64,000 nucleotides of DNA from Lacibacter luteus (GTDB lineage: Bacteria; Bacteroidota; Bacteroidia; Chitinophagales; Chitinophagaceae), in the NCBI RefSeq assembly GCF_004118265.1, contig NZ_SDHW01000004.1, positions 124,001 through 188,000 of the forward strand, in the 5' to 3' direction. The notes beneath the pieces are model-generated. The model ran no database searches and was not told where the DNA came from. It saw nothing but the letters and a program-made list of their open reading frames with translations. Shown here piece after piece: positions 35,804 through 44,113 of this stretch. How positions within the stretch are numbered: the stretch's first letter is position 1; the number at the start of each line of letters is the position of its first letter. A program made the translations under genes and the position numbers.

Positions 35804-36400
35804 ATGCAGGAAAAAGCAAATGTAAGTCTTTCGGCTTTTGAGCAGCAACTGGTAAACGATCCTGCGTGGATTTTAACAAAGAACGGCATTATTGAAAAGG
35901 TTTATGCATTGTTCGGAAATCTTAGTGAAGCTTATAAGCAAACAGTGCAATTGCTGCCACTTCCTGCAGAGATAAGCGCAGCAGGCGCTAAAATATCCCG
36001 GGGTGAAAATTATGAGGGACTACCGTATGTAATGCTTGACTACCCTCGTTGCTTTGGTAAGGATGATGTGTTTGCAATACGAACATTTTTCTGGTGGGGA
36101 CACTTCTTCAGCATAACACTGCATTTGAAAGGAACCTACTTGCAACAATACAATACTTCATTACTTAAAAATGAAGAAACACTTATTGAGAATGATGTTT
36201 GGGTGAATACCGGCAATGAAGAATGGCAACATCATTTCAGGAGTAACAATATGCAGTTACTTAAAAACAATAGTGCACTGCTGCAGAATAAGCAGTTGTT
36301 GAAACTTGCTTTTGTTTGCAGTTTAAATGATTGGGATAACGCAGAAGAAATACTTATGAAAAAGTTCCGGTTGTTCTTGCAATCGGTATTGGAGCATTAG
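35804..36400 (+). CDS. Conserved hypothetical protein
   Basis: This 198-residue cytoplasmic protein has no signal peptide. Visible features are AWILTKNGIIEKVYALFG, the segment SRGENYEGLPYVMLDYPR, and AIRTFFWWGHFFSITLHLKG with an aromatic cluster. The C-terminal half is helical. No family is recognised, although the YEGLPYVMLDYPR region has the regular look of a conserved Bacteroidota protein. It is divergent from lptF/G (15 bases apart) and overlaps the convergent START-like gene by four bases. Confidence 0.55.
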   Translation: MQEKANVSLSAFEQQLVNDPAWILTKNGIIEKVYALFGNLSEAYKQTVQLLPLPAEISAAGAKISRGENYEGLPYVMLDYPRCFGKDDVFAIRTFFWWGHFFSITLHLKGTYLQQYNTSLLKNEETLIENDVWVNTGNEEWQHHFRSNNMQLLKNNSALLQNKQLLKLAFVCSLNDWDNAEEILMKKFRLFLQSVLEH

Positions 36401-36777
36401 CTTCCAATACGGTGAAACAGATCTTTCACCTGGTATTCCCATAATTGACTTTGATCTTTGATTTCTTTCTTCTCTGCAAAATCTTTTACAACCAATATTG
36501 TTTGATTGGAAATTTCAGTGCGCTCAATACGAAATTCAAAGTATTCGTCTTTAGGAGAATGTACCCAGCGATAGCGTACAAATTTATCTAATTCGCTGTC
36601 CAGCATTTCTGCTTTTTCGTCCGATCCGTTCCAGTTAAAAGAAAAGATCCCATCACGCTCATCCACTTTATCGGCAAACCACTCCTGCAATCCGGAAGGA
36701 GTTGATAAAAACTCATATAAAATAGTTGGTGAACATCTTACAGGAAACTCCAGTGTGTATAAAACTTTCTTGCTCAT
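36397..36777 (-). CDS. START-like (AHSA1/SRPBCC) domain protein
   Basis: This 126-residue protein is a single helix-grip fold: MSKKVLYTLEFPVRCSPTIL, then STPSGLQEWFADKVDERDG, FNWNGSDEKAEM and VRYRWVHSP. The sequence pattern (-W-AD-V-, W-G--E-A) is that of the AHSA1-like START family common in Bacteroidota. It probably binds a small hydrophobic ligand or acts with a chaperone, but no ligand is known. ATG 36777 is preferred over 36831. It overlaps the convergent gene at its 3' end. Confidence 0.7.
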   Translation of the reverse strand: MSKKVLYTLEFPVRCSPTILYEFLSTPSGLQEWFADKVDERDGIFSFNWNGSDEKAEMLDSELDKFVRYRWVHSPKDEYFEFRIERTEISNQTILVVKDFAEKKEIKDQSQLWEYQVKDLFHRIGS

Positions 36778-36843
36778 TTCAGTTTCGCCAGGCGATTTGT
36801 TGCAATAATAAAAAAATAAAAGAGGAATCAAAATTTTACTTTG

Positions 36844-36885
36844 CCTTTTTTGTTTAACAATGCAAAATAATTATTAAACAAAAGG
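36844..36885. repeat. AT-rich inverted repeat upstream of rpoD
   Basis: CCTTTTTTGTTTAA (36844-36857) and TTAAACAAAAGG (36874-36885) form about 12 bp with two extra T residues and a 16-base loop. It lies about 190 bases before the rpoD start. Confidence 0.4.
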
Positions 36886-36992
36886 TGACTATTTTGCTGA
36901 AATGCACGCCCAGTAAGGGTTTTTTTTGGCCAAAATTGTAAATACCGTTAAATTAGGATAAAGTTTTACGACCTAACACCGAGGTAACATAG

Positions 36993-37021
36993 TTGTTTTT
37001 ATTTGTGGTTCACTATGTTTC
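36993..37021 (+). promoter_or_regulatory. rpoD promoter
   Basis: TTG (36993-36995), an 18-base spacer and TATGTTTC (37014-37021) form a near-consensus promoter, giving a leader of about 55-60 bases before the rpoD ATG. Confidence 0.5.
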
Positions 37022-37084
37022 CGGGTTATTAAGGTCCGGAACTATGAAACAACATCAACAACCTAAAAACCAGAGCTTATGAGC

Positions 37085-37951
37085 ATGCGCCAACTCAAAA
37101 TCACAAAATCGATCACAAATCGTGAATCGCAAAGTCTTGAAAAGTACTTGCAGGAGATCGGTAAAGTAGAACTTATCAGCCCCGAAGAAGAAGTAAAATT
37201 AGCTGAACGGATCAAACAAGGTGACCAACGGGCACTTGACCGGTTAACCAAAGCCAATCTACGTTTTGTAGTATCTGTGGCAAAGCAATATCAAAACCAA
37301 GGACTCTCACTCCCCGATCTTATTAACGAAGGTAATCTCGGATTAATTAAAGCAGCACAACGTTTCGATGAAACACGTGGCTTTAAATTCATTTCTTACG
37401 CTGTTTGGTGGATCCGTCAAAGCATTTTACAGGCTTTAGCCGAACAATCACGTATTGTACGTTTACCACTTAACAAAGTAGGTTTAACCAATCGTATCAA
37501 TAAAGCTTTTTCGCAATTAGAACAGGAGTACGAACGTGAACCCTCAGCAGAAGAACTTGCAGAAATGCTTGAAATTGAAATTGAAGAAGTATCATCTACA
37601 CTCGGTATCTCATCCCGCCATGTAAGTATGGATTCGCCACTAAGTGATGGTGAAGAAAATACATTAATGGATGTACTTGAAAATCCAAATGCTGTTGCAA
37701 CAGATGGCGAACTGGATCACAACGAATCGTTGAAAACAGAAATCACACGTTCGTTAAAAACACTCACCGAACGCCAGCAGGATGTAATTAAATATTTCTT
37801 TGGTATTGGTGTAGATCATCCTTTAAGTCTTGAAGATATTGGCGAACGTTTTAACTTAACACGTGAACGTGTGCGTCAAATTAAAGACAAAGCCATCAGC
37901 AAGCTTAAAACAAACAGTCGCTGTAAATTGCTTAAAGGTTATCTCGGATAA
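37085..37951 (+). CDS. rpoD: Primary sigma factor RpoD
   Basis: This 288-residue sigma-70 directs RNA polymerase to the TTTG/TAnnTTTG promoters of this phylum. It has region 1.2 ([19 protein letters not shown]), region 2 ([36 protein letters not shown]), region 3 ([15 protein letters not shown]) and region 4 ([18 protein letters not shown]). Region 1.1 is missing and the length is that of Bacteroidota RpoD. The start [12 protein letters not shown] at 37085 matches the family; ATG 37079 two codons earlier is possible. A terminator follows. Confidence 0.95.
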   Translation: MRQLKITKSITNRESQSLEKYLQEIGKVELISPEEEVKLAERIKQGDQRALDRLTKANLRFVVSVAKQYQNQGLSLPDLINEGNLGLIKAAQRFDETRGFKFISYAVWWIRQSILQALAEQSRIVRLPLNKVGLTNRINKAFSQLEQEYEREPSAEELAEMLEIEIEEVSSTLGISSRHVSMDSPLSDGEENTLMDVLENPNAVATDGELDHNESLKTEITRSLKTLTERQQDVIKYFFGIGVDHPLSLEDIGERFNLTRERVRQIKDKAISKLKTNSRCKLLKGYLG

Positions 37952-37969
37952 AAAAATTTACACTATCAG

Positions 37970-37992
37970 AAAAGGGAGCTATGCTCCCTTTT
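37970..37992 (+). terminator. Terminator of rpoD
   Basis: A 10-bp stem (37970-37979 with 37983-37992), loop TAT, followed by T residues. It lies over the early in-frame codons of the next gene, so that gene starts at 38041. Confidence 0.75.
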
Positions 37993-38040
37993 TTTATGAC
38001 GTACAGCATTAAACGCTTAATCGTTTATCTTCGTTTTATT

Positions 38041-39678
38041 ATGAACCGGTTTGCATCTTACCTATTGATTACTGTGCTTGCTGCATTGCTTTTCTTTCAC
38101 TCGCTTGGAAAGGTTGCTCTGTTCGATTGGGATGAGATCAACTTTGCTGAAAGTGCCCGTGAAATGATTGAAACAGGCAACTACATGCAGGTGCAAATCA
38201 ATTACGAACCGTTTTGGGAAAAGCCACCTTTATTCTTCTGGATGCAGGTAGCATCGATGAAAGTTTTTGGTGTAAATGAATTTGCTGCACGACTGCCAAA
38301 TGCTTTGTGCGGCGTTGCTACATTACTTATTCTTTTTGGCATTGGCAGAAGATTACATAACGAACAGTTTGGCCTTTGGTGGGCGTTTATTTATGCAGGT
38401 ACTTTTCTGCCACATCTTTATTTTAAAAGCGGCATTATCGATCCCTGGTTTAACCTGTTCATCTTTCTTGGCATCTACTTTCTCGCCCGTTTTCTTGCAG
38501 CAAAAGTAGAACGGACGCCTTTCTTACAGCACTTAATTCTTTCGGGTTTATTTACAGGAGTTGCTATTTTAACCAAAGGGCCGGTTGCCTTATTGGTTGT
38601 ATTACTAAGTTATGCGGTGTTTATTCTTTTTAACCGTTGGAAAGGTTGGGTAAACATCAAATACTATCTTATTTGGGGATTAGTTGTTTTACTTGTGACA
38701 CTTGTTTGGTTTGGATTGGAAATTGCAGAACATGGCTGGTGGTTTGTAAATGAATTTATTACTTACCAGGTGCGTTTGTTTAAAACAAAAGATGCAGGGC
38801 ATGGAGGTTTTCTGCTGTATCATTTTGTTGTTGTGTTGATCGGTTGTTTTCCTGCATCGTTACTTATTTTCCGGTATCGTAATCAACAATACGAAAACAA
38901 AACACAACAGGTTTTTCGTATGCTGATGATCGCTTCGCTGATTGTTATCCTGGTTGTGTTTACCATTGTAAAAACCAAGATCGTTCACTATTCATCCTTT
39001 ACCTATTTACCAATAGGCTACTTAGCTGCTGCAACTATTACCGGCATTATTAATCGTACAGCAACCATTAAAGGCTGGCAAAAAATTGCATTACTGTTGT
39101 TGGGCATTATCTGGAGTTTTCTATTTATTGCATTGCCATTGATAGGGAACAACATTCATTGGATAAAACCTCTGCTTACAAAAGATGCGTTTGCAATGGC
39201 GAATATTGAAGCACAGGTTAGCTGGAATTATTACCTGATGGCCCCAGGCATTTTATTTTTAGCAGCAGTGATTCTCAGCTTTGCATGGCTGCAGAAAAAG
39301 AAATTTCAAAAAGCATTTGTTTTGCTGTTGATCGCCTGTATCGGATCAATGCAGGTATTGTTAACTTCCTTTGCGCCACGTATTGAGCAATATTCGCAAC
39401 ATGCAGCTATTGAATTTTATGAATCGTTGCAGGGAAAGGACGTTTATATAAAAACGCTCGGATACAAAAGCTACGCTCAATATTTCTATACACTTATTAA
39501 ACCGGGCTTGCGCAAAGAAACGAAAGATGAAAACTGGTTGTTAACCGGGCAGGTAGACAAACCAACTTATTTCATCAGCAAGAATACCTATGAACCTGAA
39601 GTGATGAAAAACTACGCAGACAAAGTAGAAGTGGTCGGCCGTAAGAATGGATTTGTGTTTTATAAGCGAAAAGGTTAA
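38041..39678 (+). CDS. Glycosyltransferase family 39 (ArnT/PMT-like)
   Basis: This 545-residue polytopic GT-C protein has about 11 membrane segments. The first periplasmic loop has the hallmark FDWDEINFAESAREM and EPFWEKPPLFFW segment, with the acidic residue expected to act as base and a PPL motif typical of ArnT-like proteins. It likely moves a sugar from undecaprenyl phosphate to a lipid A, protein or glycan acceptor. The start is ATG 38041 (MNRFASYLLITVLAALLFFH), 48 bases after the rpoD terminator. A TATCTTCG box lies just upstream. Confidence 0.82.
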   Translation: MNRFASYLLITVLAALLFFHSLGKVALFDWDEINFAESAREMIETGNYMQVQINYEPFWEKPPLFFWMQVASMKVFGVNEFAARLPNALCGVATLLILFGIGRRLHNEQFGLWWAFIYAGTFLPHLYFKSGIIDPWFNLFIFLGIYFLARFLAAKVERTPFLQHLILSGLFTGVAILTKGPVALLVVLLSYAVFILFNRWKGWVNIKYYLIWGLVVLLVTLVWFGLEIAEHGWWFVNEFITYQVRLFKTKDAGHGGFLLYHFVVVLIGCFPASLLIFRYRNQQYENKTQQVFRMLMIASLIVILVVFTIVKTKIVHYSSFTYLPIGYLAAATITGIINRTATIKGWQKIALLLLGIIWSFLFIALPLIGNNIHWIKPLLTKDAFAMANIEAQVSWNYYLMAPGILFLAAVILSFAWLQKKKFQKAFVLLLIACIGSMQVLLTSFAPRIEQYSQHAAIEFYESLQGKDVYIKTLGYKSYAQYFYTLIKPGLRKETKDENWLLTGQVDKPTYFISKNTYEPEVMKNYADKVEVVGRKNGFVFYKRKG

Positions 39679-39683
39679 AGGCT

Positions 39684-39702
39684 TAGGGTTGAGGGTTGAG
39701 GT
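39684..39702 (+). repeat. Short TTAGGGTTGAGGG-type repeat
   Basis: Two GGGTTGA units directly after the GT39 stop, with a partly complementary C/T-rich stretch at about 39730-39765. Too short and imperfect to call telomeric. Confidence 0.4.
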
Positions 39703-39769
39703 CGTTTCAAAAAAATCGGCTTCATCGTATTAAGAGCCTTAAACCTTATGCCCTTCAACTTAAACCTCT

Positions 39770-40465
39770 TTATCCCATCAAACAAAAAATCACCAGCTGT
39801 TTGTGAAGCTCCGGCTTTTCTTTTTTCCAATCGGCTACCGTTTTTGTAACAATCGATTCATTAACTGCAGTGAGATTCGCCGCTACACAAATGCGTGTTG
39901 TTGGTTTGCAGGTTTTAAGTATGGTTTCCAATAATTGATTATTGCGGTAAGGCGTTTCAATAAACACCTGGGTACTTTGTTGCTTTGAAGAATATTCTTC
40001 CAGCTGTTGTAATTTCTTTTTGCGCTGCTGTTCGTCAATGGGCAGGTACCCAACAAATGCAAATTGCTGACCATTCATGCCACTACCCATCAATGCGAGC
40101 AAAATAGAACTTGGGCCTACCAGTGGCTTTACAATTGCGCCATGTTGATGTGCTGCGTCAATCAGCACTTGTCCCGGATCGGCAATACCAGGGCAACCGG
40201 CTTCACTAACAATGCCGATTGTTTTTCCGGCTTTGAGTTGTTGAATAAACGCCTGCTTTACTTCCTGCTCTGCTTTATGAATGGTGTACCACTCGTAATC
40301 GTCAATTACAATTGCTTTATCGAGCTTTTTTAAATAACGTCTTGCCGTACGTTCGTTTTCTGCAAACAACACGTTGCATTGTTTAATTGCAGCTAATACA
40401 TACGCAGGTATTGCCTGCAGACTTTCTTCTTCTAACGGAGCAGGTATAAGAAAAACTGTTGCCAA
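39770..40465 (-). CDS. RsmI-like SAM-dependent methyltransferase (tetrapyrrole methylase fold)
   Basis: This 231-residue enzyme has the fold of RsmI, which 2'-O-methylates C1402 of 16S rRNA. Motifs are LIPAPLEEESLQAIP, AENERTARRYLKKL, the SAM loop GIVSEAGCPGIADPG, GPSSILLALMGSG, FVGYLPIDE and IETPYRNNQLLE. Bacteroidota often have both a canonical RsmI and this second paralogue, so the exact substrate is uncertain. It uses a TTG start at 40465: no in-frame ATG exists upstream and the N-terminus matches the family. A TATCTTTA box lies about 25 bases upstream. Confidence 0.82.
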   Translation of the reverse strand: MATVFLIPAPLEEESLQAIPAYVLAAIKQCNVLFAENERTARRYLKKLDKAIVIDDYEWYTIHKAEQEVKQAFIQQLKAGKTIGIVSEAGCPGIADPGQVLIDAAHQHGAIVKPLVGPSSILLALMGSGMNGQQFAFVGYLPIDEQQRKKKLQQLEEYSSKQQSTQVFIETPYRNNQLLETILKTCKPTTRICVAANLTAVNESIVTKTVADWKKEKPELHKQLVIFCLMG

Positions 40466-40503
40466 AATAAATGTTTGATTGCCGTAAAGATAACAGAAGC
40501 TGT

Positions 40504-41265
40504 TTACGGATTGTCATCCTGATGGTATAAACTAAGCGTAGCTGCAACAACAGCATAAGCGGGTGCCAATACCCAACCTACAAATGGAATAATGTGAAAC
40601 AGAAAAAAGACCATGCCATTACCGATTGCCAAACCCTTGCGGTTGCTGATAAACGCAATACTTTGCGATGGACTCAGTTTATGCCTTTCGGTACTGTAAT
40701 CAAGCATAGAGAATCCATAGTAATAACATTCAACCAAAAAAGCAATTACGGGACTAACCCAACCCACAACAGGTATTAATGAAAATAACAGAATGGCGAT
40801 AACATACACTGTTTGCCATAAGGTATTGCGCAAAGCAAGACGTACTGCACGCCAGACATCTTTCAATAATTGTTTTAAATCGAACGGATAATCGTTACCC
40901 TCAATAATATTTTCGGTTTTTTCGCTTAGGTATGCAAATACCGGCGAGCCCACCACAAGAAATAAAAATTTGAAGAGCGAAAAATAAAAGAACAAAAGAA
41001 TCAAACGGAAAATAATACTGGCTGTAATAAACAGAAAATTAATAAGACTGTTGTTCATCGAATCGAGCCAGCTTTTAATACCAACTGTATTAAACAACCA
41101 ATCGAGAAAATCGCCACTCGATGTCCAGAATAGCCACATACCGCCCATAAACAACAGCATGTAGATGAACCCCGGAATAAGGATCCATTTCCATAACTTG
41201 TGGCGAACGATAAACTGATGCGCTCTGAAATAAGCCTGAACTGCAATAACTAATTCCTTTAACAA
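40504..41265 (-). CDS. EI24/CysZ-like membrane protein
   Basis: This 253-residue integral membrane protein has about four long hydrophobic segments and re-entrant helices. It opens LKELVIAVQAYFRAHQFIV and HKLWKWILIPGFIY, then has FLFLVVGSPVFAYLSEKTE and a repeated VGW motif (PVVGWVSPVIAF, PFVGWVLAPAYA), as in EI24/CysZ proteins. CysZ is a sulfate permease in E. coli; transport of sulfate here is only an inference. It uses a TTG start, because a stop lies six codons upstream with no ATG between. It is 38 bases upstream of the RsmI-like gene and may be cotranscribed with it. Confidence 0.8.
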   Translation of the reverse strand: MLKELVIAVQAYFRAHQFIVRHKLWKWILIPGFIYMLLFMGGMWLFWTSSGDFLDWLFNTVGIKSWLDSMNNSLINFLFITASIIFRLILLFFYFSLFKFLFLVVGSPVFAYLSEKTENIIEGNDYPFDLKQLLKDVWRAVRLALRNTLWQTVYVIAILLFSLIPVVGWVSPVIAFLVECYYYGFSMLDYSTERHKLSPSQSIAFISNRKGLAIGNGMVFFLFHIIPFVGWVLAPAYAVVAATLSLYHQDDNP

Positions 41266-41330
41266 ATGATCCGTTTTTTAAGTGTGATGATATTGGTGCT
41301 TAACAGGCGTTAGCAGCAAAATACAACAAA

Positions 41331-41960
41331 ATGCAAAAGCTCGGCATAGATTTTTACAGAAGAGATGATGTAGCATTGATTGCACAGGAATTACTGGGCA
41401 AATACATTGTTACAAATTTCGATCATCAGTACAGTGTTGGCCGTATTGTTGAAACAGAAGCTTATGCAGGAATCGTTGATAAGGCATCGCATGCCTATAA
41501 CAACAGGCGAACAGCAAGAACAGAAATTATGTTTGGTGAAGCAGGGCATGCGTATGTTTATCTCTGTTATGGTATTCATCACCTGTTTAATGTTGTGTGT
41601 AACATACCCGGTAAAGCTGATGCAGTTTTAATAAGAGGCATTGAACCGGTTGAAGGAATGCCTTTCATGCAACAACGGTTTCAAAAAGAAAAATTTAACA
41701 GCAGCATTGGTCGTGGCCCGGGAAACGTAAGTAAAGCACTCGGCATTTCCACATTGCATACTGGTTTGCAGTTGCAGCAACAGCAACTTTTTCTTGCAGA
41801 AGAAATACAAGCACCTTTTTCTATCATGATTTCGCCACGTATTGGTGTTGATTATGCAGGCGATCATGCAAAATGGCTTTATCGTTTTTTTATTGAAGAT
41901 CATCCGCAGGTTTCAAAACATATTCTCAATAAAACAGCCATTGCATTGCAGCGTGATTGA
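41331..41960 (+). CDS. DNA-3-methyladenine glycosylase (AAG/Mpg family)
   Basis: This 209-residue base-excision enzyme removes alkylated purines from DNA (EC 3.2.2.21). Motifs are LGKYIVTNF, the catalytic Glu in GRIVETEAYAG, the DKASHAYNNRRTART loop, AYVYLCYGIHHLFNVV with the intercalating Tyr and His, the VLIRGIEP segment and IGRGPGNVSKALGI. Length fits the family. It is monocistronic or followed by the SLC13 gene 51 bases later, with no terminator seen. Confidence 0.93.
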   Translation: MQKLGIDFYRRDDVALIAQELLGKYIVTNFDHQYSVGRIVETEAYAGIVDKASHAYNNRRTARTEIMFGEAGHAYVYLCYGIHHLFNVVCNIPGKADAVLIRGIEPVEGMPFMQQRFQKEKFNSSIGRGPGNVSKALGISTLHTGLQLQQQQLFLAEEIQAPFSIMISPRIGVDYAGDHAKWLYRFFIEDHPQVSKHILNKTAIALQRD

Positions 41961-42011
41961 TTCTGTTGCGGTGCTCGTTCACCATCTCCCAAACTATTTT
42001 ATATTTATTGC

Positions 42012-43469
42012 ATGAACCCAACCATTCAGTACCGGCTTTCGTTAATTGCCGGGATTGCGTTATCGCTTGCCGCTTATTTTTTTAACCCGTTTGGTTTAGA
42101 TGCTGCTGCCAACAAAGCTGTTGCCGTAGCTGTATTGATGGTTACCTGGTGGATAGCCGAAGCAATGCCGATGCCTGCAGTTGCATTGCTACCGTTGATC
42201 TTGCTTCCATTACTCAACATCAGTACTATGGAAGAAACAACGAAAGCATACAGTAACCCTGTTATCTTTTTATTTATGGGTGGGTTTATGATTGGTTTGG
42301 CAATTGAAAAATGGAACCTGCATAAACGCATTGCTTTAACTATAGTAAAACAAACCGGTACAAGTGGCAATCGCATTATTCTCGGGTTTATTATTGCCAC
42401 TGCATTTTTAAGTATGTGGCTGAGTAATACTGCTACTACAATGATGATGTTCCCCATTGCATTAAGTGTAATTGGCGTAATGCGGGAGCATGAAAAAACG
42501 GGAAGCAGTCTTGCAAATTTCTCCATGGTATTAATGCTGGTAATTGCTTATGCCAGTAATATTGGTGGCATGGCCACTATAATTGGTACGCCTCCCAACG
42601 TTGCTTTTGTAGGTTTCATTGAAAAAAAATATAACTACACCGTACAGTTTATTGATTGGATGCTTGTATGCACACCCATGGTTATTTTACTTTTAGCAGC
42701 TTTGTATTGGGTATTAGCAAAATGGATGTTCCCGTCCCGCATCAGCAGCAGTAAAGAAGCGAATGAATACGTACAGGGCGAATTGCAAAAACTCGGGAGC
42801 ATGTCAACAGCAGAAAAAAGAGCGTTGTTTGTTTTTTTGCTCACTGCTTTTTTATGGATTACAAAAGATTTAATTAACCGCTTTGGTTCCGTAAAAATCG
42901 ACGACAGCATGATCGCCATATTTGGAGCATTACTCTTATTTGTAACTCCTGCAGGCAAAACTGAAAATAAAAAACCGGCCATGTTACTCGAATGGGGCGA
43001 TACTTCTAAAATGGCTTGGGGTATTTTGCTTTTATTTGGAGGAGGTATTGCATTAGCTAATTCGCTGGAAAAAGTTGGTGTAATGGCACAGGTGGGGAAA
43101 TGGCTTGCAAGCTTCAGTGATATTAATGGCTTTGCATTACTCATTATTATTGTAGTGATCTCTATTTTCCTTAGCGAAGTAATGAGCAATGTTGCGCAGG
43201 TTATTGTTTTTGCACCGGTACTTGCTGCTTTGGCCGATGCATTACATCTCGACCCGTTATTACTTGGTATACCAATGACGCTTGCAGCAAGTGCAGCTGC
43301 TATGATGCCGATGGGTACTCCCCCCAATGCAATTGTCTTCAGCAGTGGTCATATTAAACTCAAGGATATGATCAAAGCAGGTTTTGTAATGAACATTGTT
43401 AGTATTGTTCTTATCAGTTTATTCTGCTGGTATGTGTTGCCTTTGGTAATGCACGTGATAGCGAAATAA
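42012..43469 (+). CDS. SLC13 (DASS) family anion/sodium symporter
   Basis: This 485-residue membrane protein has about 11-13 hydrophobic segments. It has the family substrate motifs SNTAT (LSMWLSNTATTMMMFPIALS) and SNVAQ (EVMSNVAQVIVFAP), the MATIIGTPPN and MPMGTPPNAIVF hairpin loops, and TWWIAEAMPMPAVALLP near the N-terminus. Members carry dicarboxylates, citrate or sulfate with Na+. The exact substrate is not set by these motifs. A TATATTTA box lies close before the ATG. It is followed by the 640-base intergenic region. Confidence 0.9.
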   Translation: MNPTIQYRLSLIAGIALSLAAYFFNPFGLDAAANKAVAVAVLMVTWWIAEAMPMPAVALLPLILLPLLNISTMEETTKAYSNPVIFLFMGGFMIGLAIEKWNLHKRIALTIVKQTGTSGNRIILGFIIATAFLSMWLSNTATTMMMFPIALSVIGVMREHEKTGSSLANFSMVLMLVIAYASNIGGMATIIGTPPNVAFVGFIEKKYNYTVQFIDWMLVCTPMVILLLAALYWVLAKWMFPSRISSSKEANEYVQGELQKLGSMSTAEKRALFVFLLTAFLWITKDLINRFGSVKIDDSMIAIFGALLLFVTPAGKTENKKPAMLLEWGDTSKMAWGILLLFGGGIALANSLEKVGVMAQVGKWLASFSDINGFALLIIIVVISIFLSEVMSNVAQVIVFAPVLAALADALHLDPLLLGIPMTLAASAAAMMPMGTPPNAIVFSSGHIKLKDMIKAGFVMNIVSIVLISLFCWYVLPLVMHVIAK

Positions 43470-43497
43470 ATCATCAAAAAAACTTTACTGCAAAAAA

Positions 43498-43520
43498 TTA
43501 CCCCCGATTTCCGGGGGTAA
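43498..43520 (+). terminator. Terminator-like hairpin after the SLC13 gene
   Basis: A perfect 9-bp stem TTACCCCCG/CGGGGGTAA (43498-43506 with 43512-43520), loop ATTTC. No T-run follows, so termination would be weak. Confidence 0.5.
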
Positions 43521-43596
43521 CAATGACTTCTGTTTTTCTGGTCCTTTTGGTCTTACCTGTTTTAATTGGGTACAGAGAAGTCTGATTTGGTTTTCA

Positions 43597-43620
43597 TAAG
43601 GCCGTTTTCAAAAACGGGCA
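43597..43620. repeat. Palindrome TAAGGCCGTTTTCAAAAACGG
   Basis: The CCGTTTT/AAAAACGG core is nearly self-complementary. A variant occurs at 43831-43852 with the same TAAGG lead. Confidence 0.45.
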
Positions 43621-43657
43621 TTGGACTGGTTGGTTTTCATTGCTGATTAGCAGCTTA

Positions 43658-43768
43658 GGATTTGGATCTTTTGGTTTTTCAGGATTCGGATACGTTTTAG
43701 TTTTTCTTCAGGATTTAGGATTCGGTTTTTGGATTTGGATTTGTTTTTGGTTTTTTCTGGATCTGGAT
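43658..43768 (+). repeat. Array of five GGAT-N2/3-GGAT units
   Basis: GGATTTGGAT, GGATTCGGAT, GGATTTAGGATTCGG, GGATTTGGAT and GGATCTGGAT start at 43658, 43682, 43711, 43731 and 43759, about 20-29 bases apart, in a strongly G/T-rich strand. The units are direct repeats, not a CRISPR (spacers are similar in composition and too short). Confidence 0.6.
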
Positions 43769-43830
43769 TTTTGTACTCTGTTATTATGATGTAAAACTAC
43801 AGCCGGCTCAACCGCTTTCAAAACATTTTG

Positions 43831-43852
43831 TAAGGTCGTTTTTAAAAAACAG
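43831..43852. repeat. Palindrome variant TAAGGTCGTTTTTAAAAAAC
   Basis: A degenerate relative of 43597-43620: TAAGG, then GTTTTTAAAAAAC in place of the CCGTTTTCAAAAACGG core. Confidence 0.4.
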
Positions 43853-44053
43853 TAGCAGCATAGAGGGTAAGTAAGTGTGGATACTTAGCAGGAGTCTAAA
43901 GTATTAATATTAAAAAAAATCAACGACTAAGTGCCCGTTAAAACCAGTACAACTTCGTCGTATATATTCTACAAAATCTGCATTCCAACAAAGTTGTCAG
44001 CAGTGTTATGGCTAAAAAGAATCGTGATCGTTATATAAAAATTGAATTGAGTA

Positions 44054-44092
44054 ATAAAAAACGGCATTGGTTAAACCAATGCCGTTTTTTAT
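44054..44092 (-). terminator. Terminator of the PorP/SprF-like gene
   Basis: A perfect stem of up to 19 bp (44054-44072 with 44074-44092) around ACGGCATTGG/CCAATGCCGT; the minus-strand side ends in a T-run. Confidence 0.85.
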
Positions 44093-44113
44093 GTAAACGA
44101 TTTGCTGAATAAA

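Larger units (their letters stand above)
36778..37084. other. Intergenic region upstream of rpoD
   Basis: This gap contains the START-like gene promoter region, an inverted repeat (36844-36885) and the rpoD promoter (36993-37021). No coding frame is supported. Confidence 0.5.
43470..44113. other. 644-base intergenic region with G/T-rich repeats
   Basis: This is the longest non-coding stretch in the window, between the SLC13 and PorP/SprF-like genes. It holds two terminator-like hairpins (43498-43520, 44054-44092), a G/T-rich array of GGAT-NN-GGAT decamers (43658-43768), and two related palindromes (43597-43620, 43831-43852). I see no supported gene or tRNA. The remaining 43853-44053 is unremarkable AT-rich sequence. 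Confidence 0.6.

Noticed and set aside
39684-39702. Telomere-like TTAGGG run
   Set aside because: Only two imperfect units inside a chromosome-like gene context; it gives no evidence of a chromosome end.
42074-43327. Long minus-strand frames opposite the SLC13 transporter
   Set aside because: Antisense of a gene with all family motifs; low-complexity Ser/Ile-rich composition.
43658-43768. Possible CRISPR array
   Set aside because: Units are 10 bases, spacing is 20-29 bases and spacers are G/T-rich like the repeats; no cas gene is near.
44008-44112. Short ATG frame (34 residues, starting MAKKNRD) next to the PorP/SprF-like gene
   Set aside because: It runs straight through the terminator hairpin 44054-44092, and the sequence is not similar to any known small ribosomal protein; treated as chance.
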